From Seminavis robusta (lineage: Eukaryota; Bacillariophyta; Bacillariophyceae; Naviculales; Naviculaceae): DNA of 64,000 nt. Shown here one piece after another: positions 1-9,726 of this stretch (position 1 is the first letter of the stretch; every line of letters begins with the position of its first letter). The stretch spans positions 56,512-120,511 of the forward strand of contig CAICTM010000103.1 in NCBI GenBank assembly GCA_903772945.1, given 5' to 3'. The translations under genes and the position numbers were made by a program. The notes under the pieces were generated by a model that saw nothing but the letters and a program-made list of their open reading frames with translations, searched no databases and had not been told where the DNA came from.

Positions 1-1181
1 GCTTGAGCAGGGGAATCCTCTGTCTGCATATTATCTGCTGCGGCTGCCGTGGGTGGCAATACCAAATCTGGGGGAGGATTGCGTGGTGGTATTAATGTCA
101 AGTTTGTGGGTGGATTGCGTGGTGGTATTAGTGTAGGAGGTGGCTCGAACCGCACAGTGGTGTTGTGATTATCAGGATCATGTTGTACCTCTGGTTGGTT
201 GTGTCCTGTTCCTCCAAATCGTCCCGTCAAGTGTGACTCCCTCAAGGAACCATAGGATGAAAAGTATTTTGGTTTCCCCACGTAGGTTTGACTAATAACA
301 GCCGTGCTGCTGTTTGTATCTCTGGGGGGAGATCCACTGATATTGTTGGAATGATCGTTCTTCAGTGTGGATGAGGTAACGTCCATAGAACCATTGAGAC
401 ACATAGGTGGAGGCAAGGTTGCCAGATGATGCAGTCTATAATCCTGAGCAGGTTGTGATTCCAATTTGGGAGCTCTTAGAAGAGAGGTGGGCAAGGATTG
501 CGGTCCTGACACTCGAGGAGGAGCCTCTGTTGGTGACGTGAGTGTTTGTACCGACACTCCTGATTGAAAGAATTCGTCGTCGTCCATTTCGTCATCGCTC
601 GTGTCGTACATTGGGTGTTGCCACCGTAATTTGGCGGCTTGATCGGGGTTTTCTGGGTTATGAATAATGGCAATCGGGCTTGACCTAGAGTAGAAAGTAG
701 GGCTCATCTGAGGACGATTGTTGTTGCTGTTGTTCGTGCTATTAGCGTTGTTGTTGACTTGATGCTGTGGGAGGTTGTAATGATGGCCGTTATTTCTGCT
801 GTACAGAAAAGGGGATGATCCCTCCTGATCCATGGCCATCATGGCAGTGGGTGCTTGACCACCGCTCGTAGAGTGGTGATACGCCACTCTCTCCTGCTGC
901 GGATGATGCTGTGGCTGATGAGGAGCCGGAGCGTACATGTGGGTGTGGCTAGTAGCCAATTCCATCGTGTTAATGCTTGCTGTGGAAGACAACGGAGGAC
1001 GATTGAATGGCTGCTCGGTATTGGTTCCTGATGAAGACTGTGACTGACACTGTTGCTCGGGTCCTTGGGTTCTCTGTTGAACACCTGCATTGGCCGAGAA
1101 TGGCTGCTTCTTACTCGTACTCGTACTCGCACTCGTACTTGTAGTCGCTGCGGCTGCTCGGCCAGCCAATCCGCTCTGCAT
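1..1181 (-). CDS. Asn/Gln/Ser/Pro-rich disordered protein, 3' end beyond window
   Basis: An open frame runs on the minus strand from an ATG at 1179-1181 to the window edge, giving about 393 residues without a stop; upstream the frame closes at a stop near 1328-1330. Composition is strongly biased: a Ser/Thr/Ala run (STSASTSTS) near the start, Gln-rich stretches, an Asn-rich stretch (VNNNANSTNNSNNN), an acidic DDEMDDDEFF patch and a Pro-rich tail with the octamer LIPPRNPP twice. No folded domain is recognised. Such composition is common in transcriptional regulators and scaffolds, but no function can be assigned, and any domain may lie beyond the edge. Internal starts (MMAMDQEG at 840) are possible. 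Confidence 0.6.
   Translation of the reverse strand, partial: MQSGLAGRAAAATTSTSASTSTSKKQPFSANAGVQQRTQGPEQQCQSQSSSGTNTEQPFNRPPLSSTASINTMELATSHTHMYAPAPHQPQHHPQQERVAYHHSTSGGQAPTAMMAMDQEGSSPFLYSRNNGHHYNLPQHQVNNNANSTNNSNNNRPQMSPTFYSRSSPIAIIHNPENPDQAAKLRWQHPMYDTSDDEMDDDEFFQSGVSVQTLTSPTEAPPRVSGPQSLPTSLLRAPKLESQPAQDYRLHHLATLPPPMCLNGSMDVTSSTLKNDHSNNISGSPPRDTNSSTAVISQTYVGKPKYFSSYGSLRESHLTGRFGGTGHNQPEVQHDPDNHNTTVRFEPPPTLIPPRNPPTNLTLIPPRNPPPDLVLPPTAAAADNMQTEDSPAQ
76..134. repeat. Direct repeat pair inside the truncated gene
   Basis: A unit of about 23 bp (core ggattgcgtggtggtatta) occurs at 76-98 and 112-134. On the minus strand the copies encode the repeated peptide LIPPRNPP, so this is an in-frame duplication. 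Confidence 0.8.
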
Positions 1182-2019
1182 CCTTCGCTCGAGCGCCAAC
1201 GTTGTGATGAATGAATGCTCCGTGTATGAGGTCGCACTTTGCCTTCGCTTCCCCTTCTTCCCCTCCGCAAATCGGAATTTTGTTGTCGTGGTGAAATCGA
1301 ATTGAGCCGATTTCTTACTCGAATAAATTTAATGCTCCTGGGGTGCTCGGAATTTTTGTGTTTCATCATTCATGCTATCTAAGAGTGACAGTAGCAGTGG
1401 GCCCTTGAGGACGTCTGGTTACGTTTTGGAAGTGTATCCCAGAGGAATGAATGCAGTATCTCTGAAGTTTTTTTGTACGCTGCGGTGCGGACGGTGTGGT
1501 GTGGATGGTGAGGTGTGTGGTGTGGATGGTGAGGTGCGCACAAAAAATGTCAACGAAAATTGTCTGCAAAATACTAAAAGACTGTCCACTGATAATTCAG
1601 AAGTAACACTTTACATACTGAAAGTGTTTGGGAGAACTGTTCAGGAGAAGTGATTGGGAGCAGTGTTCCAGAGAAGTGTTCCCAAATTTGCAGAGGAATG
1701 TGATTCTCAGCTTGCCTTTTGATGCTCCTGATCCATAGGAAACTGGAAAGCAAAAAGCTATACCCCACGAGGGTACTACCTACGCCCACGAGGGTAGATT
1801 GTGTTCAAAAGTGGATTTGAAACTAGCTGTTATACATGCACACAACTATTTATGCAGGCAAGAAGAAAGCCCTCCTCATGGTCCACACTTTCCACAGTTG
1901 ACTGCAGGATTTCCAAGTATCTCCGCATGTCCCACGAAACTTTCTCCCATCCTGCTACGGTAGCTAATTGCATATTTTGCGCCAGAATCAAATCGACTTG
2001 TTCGTGTCAGCTGTTTCTA
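1182..2019. other. Intergenic, with a short direct repeat
   Basis: No gene is supported. The part next to 1181 is probably the leader of the truncated minus-strand gene. A direct repeat of about 20 bp (core gtgtggatggtgaggtg) lies at 1497-1538, and a short cccacgagggta duplication lies at about 1766-1798. Confidence 0.5.
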
Positions 2020-2529
2020 CTATACAATCAAGCTGGTTGTTGTTGGAACATCTTCATATTGCGATCTCTTCCTGCAATTGGTGTAGGCGGTCTTCCCCAA
2101 CAACACAGCCGCCAAGACGAGAAAGATGACCACAACGGTTGCTGGCCAACTGCTAGGTTGTTCAGGCTCTGGTGGAATAATGGATGTCTTATTGGCGTAA
2201 TAGGCGTCGTCGTGGAGCACTGTGCTGTCGTCATCGTCGGTGGCGGCGGTTTCATCCTCGGCGGCAGCATCATCGGTTTCAGCTGCTCCTTGTGTGGCAC
2301 CACCACGACCGGCTCCGGGATTGGTAACAGGATCTGATTGCAGATAACGATCTCGGATTCCATCCGATTCATCGCCCACGAAATCCAATTGCGAGAACCA
2401 TTCTGTCACTGAAGCCAAAGAATCTTGAGCATCCTTCAGAGCGCCAATTTGCTGTTTGGAAGCATCACAAGTGGGGGAGAGGGAAAAGAACAGCAGAGTA
2501 ACTGCTATCGAGAACATTCGCATCATCAT
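2020..2529 (-). CDS. Small type I membrane protein, unknown function
   Basis: A 169-aa protein. Residues 1-23 form a signal peptide (hydrophobic core SIAVTLLFFSLSP, likely cleavage after CDA). The next ~100 residues are acidic and low-complexity (AAAEDETAATDDDD), with one N-glycosylation sequon (NKT). A single transmembrane helix follows at about 129-148 (ATVVVIFLVLAAVLLGKTAY), then a short basic stop-transfer segment (NCRKR) and a cytosolic tail ending TTTSLIV. The topology predicts an extracellular or lumenal acidic N-terminal part and a tail of about 20 residues. No family is recognised. The hydrophobic C-terminus could be a PDZ-type ligand, but this is speculation. Confidence 0.65.
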   Translation of the reverse strand: MMMRMFSIAVTLLFFSLSPTCDASKQQIGALKDAQDSLASVTEWFSQLDFVGDESDGIRDRYLQSDPVTNPGAGRGGATQGAAETDDAAAEDETAATDDDDSTVLHDDAYYANKTSIIPPEPEQPSSWPATVVVIFLVLAAVLLGKTAYTNCRKRSQYEDVPTTTSLIV

Positions 2530-3093
2530 GGTGGACTGATAATCAGTGGAATCTTATTTACTGTGGAAGCTTCGAGCTTGGAAGACGTGGGCTTTGGCAG
2601 TGCTGTGGCCTTGATCAAAGCTGTTATTATGTTGTAGTCTAGACTCAGTAGAGTAGGCATTGGAAGATGGCGCATACGTGGTCAAAGCCTTGCGACATGC
2701 AACGGCAAAGATCTGAAAGATTCTATCCGATTCGAATGGTTCGAATTCAATCATTCTAATTTCATCATTCAATCGATTGAATTGTTTCAGTCATTAAACG
2801 CAGTCACGGACAAAATGACATCGGAATTCCGTGATAAGCGCGAGAATACATGTGCTAATACGAGTAGAGATGATACTGTACTAGTACCGGCTAGCAACAG
2901 CAAGAAGCAATGATCATGTTACCGTACCAATACTAGTACAGAGAGATATCCATGATGACGATTGCTTCATAAGTAAGTCTAGCTAGTTTCAGTATTGTAC
3001 GAGAGCTATAGTAGGAAAAAGCAAGCAACGAGATCTGCACCATAGCTAGGAAGTGTTTGTTCAAGACACGGTGCTCCCTTCTAAAAGACAAAG
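2530..3093. other. Intergenic region between divergent small genes
   Basis: No coding capacity is supported. It should contain the promoters of the minus-strand gene ending at 2529 and the plus-strand gene starting at 3094. Short ATTCGAAT/ATTCAAT-type near-palindromes occur at about 2725-2790. Confidence 0.4.
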
Positions 3094-3474
3094 ATGGGCT
3101 CTGCTTTTTCCAAATCGAGCCACTCCACAAACGATTTCGAATTGGCTATCAAGTCCTCCAAGGAACTGGAATGGGTCCTTGAAGACGCCTTTGGGGCGAC
3201 GGGGAAAGGGTTGCATGAGAAAATTTCTTCCGCAGCCATTGTTAATCCCGACCTCTCGCAGTCATTGGTACGCAACATGAGGTATCTGGCTACAATCCGC
3301 AACAAACTGGTACACGAAAGAGGCTTTGACGCAATTCCAGATAGGAAACGCTTTATTGAAAAGTTTGAAGCATCCCAGGAAGAACTGAAAACCAGTATCA
3401 TCCAGTTCCAGAACCGAAACAAAAAAGCAAAGACCATGACGGCTGCTGCAAGTGAAAATTGTATTGTCATGTAG
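3094..3474 (+). CDS. HEPN-like small protein with myristoyl and CaaX signals
   Basis: A 126-aa, mostly helical protein. The N-terminus MGSAFSKSS fits the N-myristoylation consensus (Gly2, Ser6). The C-terminus CIVM is a CaaX box, with Met favouring farnesylation. In between, TIRNKLVHERGFD carries R69-N70-x3-H74, the R-x4-H pattern of HEPN/DUF4145-like domains, where Arg and His form an RNase site in the active families. The length is that of a minimal HEPN fold with lipid signals at both ends. This predicts a peripheral membrane protein. Domain assignment rests on one motif plus helical character; many HEPN proteins are catalytically inert, so RNase activity is only a possibility. Confidence 0.65.
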   Translation: MGSAFSKSSHSTNDFELAIKSSKELEWVLEDAFGATGKGLHEKISSAAIVNPDLSQSLVRNMRYLATIRNKLVHERGFDAIPDRKRFIEKFEASQEELKTSIIQFQNRNKKAKTMTAAASENCIVM

Positions 3475-4746
3475 GTTTGGCAGAAATAATGATGGAACTG
3501 GAATAACACAAACAAGATATCAATCATGTGATTGGATACATGTAATGTGCTGGAAATGATTGACGGAAGCAAACAGCACAGATCTTGTACATCAGCCATA
3601 AGTCCGCAAAAGCAACGTGTTGTGGCAACTTAGCTGGCAGGTTGCTTGCTTTCCTGCCCTGTGGCCGCGATGGTCATGCATGCAAGGCTATCTCAGAGAC
3701 CAAGGGTTATGATAGTGCAGGTATCTATTAACTGACTGTGACTGCCGTTCGACTCATGTGTGCAGCCTTCCATGCATTACACCGTCAATGAATAGAGGCC
3801 TCTGAAGGTCTCTTGGTTACTGTTTGCGAAGACTCCAGCCTGCATTGCATTTCTGTCGTTGGCACGAAAGAAAGTATTCAACACTGATGTGCCAGACATT
3901 CGTACGGTATGGTGCCATTGGTCTACTCGTATCGCACCGGTGTGATGTCCAGTCCACGGTGATATTCAACTTTGGCTGCAATCTGAAGAATGATCTTCGG
4001 AACTGCCTCCTGAGCTTTCCCGATGCACCGTTCTGCGTGACGAAAGGAACAGTGACGCTCCCACTGGCAATTGTATTGCTTCTTGAGCTACCAGTACCGA
4101 CCAAGAGCACCGTAGCTGGTAGCGCCGCCCCCAAAGAAGAGAGACGAATGCCTTTGAGCTTAGCCAGAATCTTAATTAGTGGCTTGCAAGGCCATCGCCC
4201 GGGACCTTGCACTTGTATCAGGTGTCAGGATTCGAAAATTAGCGGCTTCTATCCATACGGTACCGGCACCGTTGCTGGAGGGGTTTTGTGGTGCTAGTAT
4301 AAATAATATGGATGGTCGACATTGGCTTTTAGACGTAAAGAAGATCAGGGTGGGCATTCTTTGCTAGCTAGCTTAGCTATATCATATACCATAACTATGT
4401 GAGCTACCGGTATTTTGGTTTGGGTGCTGATGAGGCTGCTTTTGGGTAAGCAAGTCATAAAAAGTGAGGATGTAAATGTATTGATCTTTTTGCTCCATAC
4501 CGCCGGTACCGAGCCCTCCGGCTCTCATTTGTTGGTCTCACCCGGCTGATATGGGTCTAAGTGCCATCTCGCTCCGGACGAACAGGCGTTGCGCGAAGAT
4601 CGCTGCTCACATTTCAACTGCAAACCAGGTGTCTTTTTGCTCATTCATCTCATCGATATCAAAAGTTGACTTTGCCTTTGAATACTAGAGGAGGACAGCT
4701 AACACGGTAGATTATAAAGACTTCACCCAGGGTCTCGTCCTCAACC
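3475..4746. other. Intergenic, 1.27 kb, no supported gene
   Basis: Overlapping open frames of 130-157 codons lie on both strands around 3817-4297, but they have no recognisable domain and do not resemble the flanking genes. GGTACCGG-type short motifs occur around 4258-4268 and 4500-4512. Confidence 0.4.
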
Positions 4747-6393
4747 ATGAGGGCTCCTGATCCAAGGATGAAGAAAGTAGAGATCACTGGGTTGGAGACG
4801 CTTCGATTCGAAGGAGTGCAAAAGGAATCGCTGAACAAGAAATCTCGCGGTGAAAGAAACGACTTCAAGAAGTCCCATTCATTAGCTGATAATTCAAACA
4901 AGAAGAAATTCATTAACTTGAGCGTGAGCGTAGAGGAGGAGGATGCGGGATCGATCTATTCCGTACTCCCGTCTCTGCCACTTGTGAATAGCATGACGGA
5001 AGCGGATCTTCGATTTGAAATGAAGATTCGGAACCCTACAGTCGACACTACTGGGAAAACCAGGCAATGGCTCTTGGACAAGTTAAAACTTGGAACAGTA
5101 TCCATTTTGAAGGCTCGAGAGCAGGTTGGTCGCGACAGATTGCTCAAGGTGCCTCAGGTTGGGCCATCCTTGACTGTCGAACATTTGCGCCGCGAGTTCT
5201 TCCATCGTTTCCCCGGAAAGCAGAAACTCGGGCGAGGCAAATGGAAGGATTGGTTCATTATTCAGCTAGGCGTAGGATCTCTCTGTTTGGCACCACCGGA
5301 GGAAAAATTGAAACGCATCACAAGGGCGCCGTGGTCGCCTCAAGGGAGCACAAGCAACACGGTATCTACGTGCCTTAGTGAATCTACGTTCCCTACGCTG
5401 TCGACCTGCACAATTCCTACTTTTTCTTCGGATGAAGGCGAACCCAAAGTGACTCCATTCGATACAAATACCAACAAAATGGTACCCGATGTCAGTCAAG
5501 ATGGCACTGCTTCTGTGGCGGACAGCGCTAAGAGTCGACAAAAAATTCACTCCAACAAGAACAGATACATCAAAGCATTCAAAGTGGCGAGGCAAACGGC
5601 CCAAGAGAAAGAAGCCAAACATTCAATGATGCAGGTAGAGCCTGGAAATACTAGTAAAGCAAACACCGAGCCCGCTCCAAAGCCTTTTGAGATTGGAGCC
5701 GCCAAAAAGCTTCAATCCAACAAATTTGGACAACTAACAGACACAGCGAAAGAGACACCATACAAGATACCCTATTTGAATGAAACGATTGAAGCAAAAG
5801 CAAACCCAGCTGGATATTCCGAACCTCCAAAAACACCAGTGACGCCTTCCAACTTCAAGCAGCAAAGCAGCGAAACTCCACGATCCAGACGACGCAACAT
5901 GGGAACGACGAGAGAAAGATACTTCAAATCCTCCAGAGCGTCAAGAATGACCTCCTGTAACGGTACCGGTAGCGGTGAATCGCAGGCTATGATGGGTGAC
6001 CTGCGTAAAGCCATGGTTGAAGTGGAGAAAAAGATTGAATCTCAAAAACAGCAACAAGAATCAGCGCCAACAGAACCGACTAGAGCTGCCAAGTCGAGCT
6101 CAGGAAAAAGGCAAAAGTATTTCAACGCGACCAAATCCTCAAGGTCGAAGAGGAGCTCATTCGGTGGTGGTGAATCTGAGGCTCTTCAAGAGAGTTTGAA
6201 AAGAGCAGTCGAAGTAGAAAAGGAAATCAACCAGAGGAAGGAGGAGGGTTGCAACTTGCAAGACCCAACAAAGAAGGCACCGTCATCCAGGGAAGCTCTT
6301 GAAGAAGCCAGAAAACCAGCAGAGAAAGGTTCTTCCCGATGGATGAACAACGTGAAGCGGGCACGTAAACTTGCCCGTAACAGTGTTGGTTAG
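4747..6393 (+). CDS. Disordered basic-repeat protein with SAP-like segment
   Basis: A 548-aa, single-exon reading frame, lysine/serine-rich and largely disordered. Residues about 82-118 (MTEADLRFEMKIRNP...GKTRQWLLDKL) resemble a SAP helix-loop-helix; a second Leu-spaced helical segment follows (LTVEHLRREFF). The C-terminal half repeats a basic aromatic motif at least four times: NRYIKAFKVAR, ERYFKSSRASR, QKYFNATKSSR and SRWMNNVKRARKLAR. Two copies are followed by a GESQA/GESEA segment and a VEVEK helix, so a larger unit of about 60 residues seems duplicated. SAP motifs usually bind DNA or RNA, so a nuclear or chromatin-associated role is plausible but unproven. A start at the second Met (residue 8) is possible. 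Confidence 0.7.
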   Translation: MRAPDPRMKKVEITGLETLRFEGVQKESLNKKSRGERNDFKKSHSLADNSNKKKFINLSVSVEEEDAGSIYSVLPSLPLVNSMTEADLRFEMKIRNPTVDTTGKTRQWLLDKLKLGTVSILKAREQVGRDRLLKVPQVGPSLTVEHLRREFFHRFPGKQKLGRGKWKDWFIIQLGVGSLCLAPPEEKLKRITRAPWSPQGSTSNTVSTCLSESTFPTLSTCTIPTFSSDEGEPKVTPFDTNTNKMVPDVSQDGTASVADSAKSRQKIHSNKNRYIKAFKVARQTAQEKEAKHSMMQVEPGNTSKANTEPAPKPFEIGAAKKLQSNKFGQLTDTAKETPYKIPYLNETIEAKANPAGYSEPPKTPVTPSNFKQQSSETPRSRRRNMGTTRERYFKSSRASRMTSCNGTGSGESQAMMGDLRKAMVEVEKKIESQKQQQESAPTEPTRAAKSSSGKRQKYFNATKSSRSKRSSFGGGESEALQESLKRAVEVEKEINQRKEEGCNLQDPTKKAPSSREALEEARKPAEKGSSRWMNNVKRARKLARNSVG

Positions 6394-7246
6394 CGTATCG
6401 TACCGGTAGCGGTTGTCCGGCATCGATCGATACATACCAATTGGTCCATTCTGTTCTGTCAGAGGATTCAGTTTTCATTTCAACATCCCAGGTAAGTATT
6501 CAATTTCAGAGAGGCAAGGTTTCCTTCCCTTCCTGCAGACAAGAATGACACGGAGCTTCCTCGCCCCGTGCTCTTTTCAGAGATTCAAAAGTTCTTGCTG
6601 AATAGCTGTATGGTAGTAAATCAGTACATTGTAGTAACAGATGTGACAAGGTACCATGACATTCAATGTTGTACAAACGCAAACTGTCGATTTTGGGTCC
6701 GCGAGAGCTTCATGAAATTACTTTTTTGGCCCGGTACCTACTAGTAGTCGTTTTGCATAGTAGACCGACCCTTCACCAGTTGTTTCCAAAACAGTGGTAC
6801 GGTACAAGTAGCGATACGCTTCGATTCAATCCATCTCACCAGGACACGCCCGCTGGTACCGGTACGGTGGTACCTGGTACCGTGCAGTATGATATTGTCT
6901 TTGTTGTGGATGTGCCATTGCGAAAGAGACGGAACAGCCGGCCATCAGCGTCGAGGCCCTCAGCTTCCGAGTCTCAGCTTCACTACTTTGTGGTCTTGAA
7001 TGTGACTCAAGATCGCAGCTCTAGCGGCTTTCATGTGCTTGCTTTCTCCGCTGCACGAAACACTCTCGCAGCTCGCAGCGAGCTGTTTTGATGAGCTACC
7101 TACATTATAATAACCGGTCTAGTCCTTCTTTAATCCACGCTTCGTTCAATCAAGTTAATGGCATTTGGGAAGGAGGGAATGCTTGGCTTCGATTGAGGTG
7201 ATGTTGGTTCGTTTGAGAGGAACGATAGGAACGATAGGAAGATAGC
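6394..7246. other. Intergenic, GGTACC-rich
   Basis: No supported gene; a 141-codon frame at 6666-7091 has no domain character. Around 6850-6890 there are several overlapping GGTACC/ACCGGT palindromes. The tract gaacgataggaacgatagga lies just upstream of the next start, at about 7219-7242. Confidence 0.4.
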
Positions 7247-9361
7247 GTGAACAAGATACAGCAATCAGCCATGCCGTCGCATCCAGTTGTTTCCCTCTAC
7301 GAGCCTACAGCCGAAGAAGAGGCCTACGCTGTCTATGTCTACAATAAATTATTTGGAAGCGCTCCAATGGATGGGTTGATTCACGTGGAGGCCAAAATGG
7401 GTTTACGAGTTCTTGCATTATCGGGTGTTGACGGTATTATTCTGCGAACAATTTGGTCCGTGGCGGATCCAGACAATCTGCGATGCTTGACGTATTTGTC
7501 ACAATTTCACGTGGTGCTAAGGCTGATTGCTCTGGCACAAGACGGCCTTCTGGAAAAAGAAATCAACCGAGCATTCACGCAGCAACGCAACTATACCACC
7601 CCAGTGACCGTTTTTCAAAAGACGTTGTGGATGTCATCCGACTACAGAGATTGCCCTTTGCCATCTTTTGAGGGTGTCGAAATGCCAACAAAAGAGTTTC
7701 TTGCAGGGCTGAGCGCTAGAATAAAAGGAATCGCTATGGCATCATCCCCAGCACCAGCACCTGCACCCACGCCATTGCGCAATCTTCCTACCCCTGCACC
7801 AGCCCCAGCACCTTTGCCCAAAGACCTCCCTGCACCAGTTCCAGCTCCAATTCCCGTACAAAATCGCAAATCCAATGATCCAACTACAACCACCAGTAAC
7901 GTTGGGCCATCGACTGCAGGACCACGGACTGTTGATGCAGTTGCTCCTGATCCAATCCCAAATGAAATCAGGGTGACGAAGAGGTCTTCCAGTGATGACG
8001 CTAACGATATTGAATCAGCAATCCAACAGATTGAAAAGTTGGGGGTAGACAACGTAGGTATATCTGTACTGTGTTGTGCTGTGTTTCACCGTCCATGGAT
8101 TGGTCTGAAACACACATATTGATGTCCACTGATCACGATTTCTCTTCCTTTCTCTCTCCAAAGCCAAACCCGAATGCCAAGATTCTCTCAGAGTTAGATC
8201 CAGACAACCTTGAGTTGTTGCAAGAACAGGCAGCTTTACAACGAGCTATCATGGAATCCAATAAAGCGACAAAACCCGCTCCTGCATCCAAGCCCGCCCC
8301 GAAAAAGCCTGCCCATTCATCATATCCAGAAAACGATGAACTATCGTCAGTGGATGCAGCATTGCAGAGGGCAATCTACGAGTCTACACACGCAGCGTCG
8401 CCACCTCGGCCAACCAAGAATGTTGCTGCAATACCGAAGAAAGATGAAAACGACAATTGGCTTCGAATGGCATCGCTTCAAGATGTAAGGCGACTTTTCG
8501 TCGTGCCTTTGGTTACATACATATCCCTTATTCCCTGCTCATTTGCATTGTTTTCTCATTTGGGCGCATGGCATGAGTCAGTCAAGTAGTGAATGCGACA
8601 ATGGAGGGGATGACGATTCAGACGACGAATACAGAAAAAAGAAGGCCAAGAAAGGAGATGTCGCTTATGCTGAGTACATTGCAAGTCTAAACCCTTCTTT
8701 GTCAGAGCCACCACAAAAGCCTCCACCTGTGAAGAGTTCCTCGGATGAATCGCGAAACTCCGATGAAGCAGACAGAAAGCCCGCTGCAAAGGTAAGCAAC
8801 AAAAGATCTTTGTTTTTCTGTACTTTTCTGCGAACGAGCATCATCATCGTTTCCATTTAAAACCTCGCGTCCTTCTTCACTGCAACGTAGCCTCCACCAA
8901 CAAAGTCTATGGACTTCTCCTCAAAAACGCCAAAGATAGACAATAGGAAGCCAGCGTCACAAAGAAGCGACAATCCTCCCCAGAAAGATACTAGCAAATC
9001 TGGTGACAGGGACGAGTATCCTCAAGCTGTACAAGAATTGGTGATTAATGGATTCACCCTGGAGAAGGCTATGCAGGGGTACAAGATGGTTGGTGAGTTC
9101 TCTCAATCCACGTTTTGACACTCCGGTCTTGTTTGAAGTGGAGTGAACGGTCTGGCCCGATGTTTCTAACGTCCTTGCGTTTGCTCTTCCAAAGGCCCCA
9201 ATTTCGACGACATTGTGCTCTTCTTGACATCCAGTATGGCGGTCAAAGAAATGGTTATAAATGGATTCAATATCCACAAAGTGGTCGAGGCCGTGGATAT
9301 GATTGGAGAGAACGAAGATGATCTTTTGCAGTTCTTGATGGCAAATGAAGCTACGCTGTAA
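7247..9361 (+). CDS. EH-UIM-UBA endocytic adaptor (Ede1/Eps15-like)
   Basis: Five exons: 7247-8053, 8164-8484, 8582-8791, 8891-9092, 9195-9361, giving 568 aa with phases 0,0,0,1. Residues about 16-105 form an EH domain (EEEAYAVYVYNKLFG ... LRTIWSVADPDN ... FHVVLRLIALAQ), a fold that binds NPF peptides in endocytic proteins. A Pro/Ala-rich linker follows, then two UIM-like helices sharing the core ALQRAI(M/Y)ES (Leu-x2-Ala-x3-Ser). At the C-terminus are two UBA-like repeats (VQELVINGFTLEKAMQGYKMVG and VKEMVINGFNIHKVVEAVDMIG), the first joined across the last intron. This suggests a clathrin-endocytosis adaptor that reads ubiquitinated cargo, combining the UIM of Eps15 with the UBA of yeast Ede1. 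No coiled coil is evident. An alternative start is MPSHP at 7271. Confidence 0.8.
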
Positions 9362-9726
9362 GTTTTTGCTTGTCCGTGAGCAAGAAAACGGATGTGGCCC
9401 TTTAGTTTTTTCCCGCGCGCCATCTTTGGAAAACGAGCTATCGGTTATTCGATTTGGCACTCGGTATCCACCGTTTTCGAAACAACAGCAAGGACCCGGA
9501 GCTATACGACAATGATATAAAGGTCCTTTGCCGTGGGTCGCCAAGTTTTGGTGCTTTGAGCAAAATTCAAGATCCCGCCAGTGCGTCGACACAGCAAGTA
9601 GTCAGTGACGGACAGCCACCCACGACGAACTACCGGTTGATGCTGCTGACACGGGAAGTTTCGCCATGTAACGAGTTAGCTTGCCATCATATCACTTATT
9701 CAGTTTATTACGTTTGCGAGACCTCG
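9362..9726. other. Gap between convergent genes
   Basis: It holds the 3' ends of the plus-strand adaptor gene and the minus-strand dioxygenase gene. No further gene is supported. Confidence 0.5.

Noticed and set aside
839-1369. 176-codon minus-strand frame (Arg/His-rich)
   Set aside because: It is in another frame of the same strand as the longer edge-truncated gene at 1-1181; the Val-Arg repeats are the out-of-frame reading of its Ser/Thr run.
3817-4297. Overlapping 131- and 157-codon frames on opposite strands
   Set aside because: No domain, no convincing start context and neither frame looks conserved; at most decayed coding sequence.
6666-7091. 141-codon plus-strand frame
   Set aside because: It runs through GGTACC-rich repeats and has no domain character.
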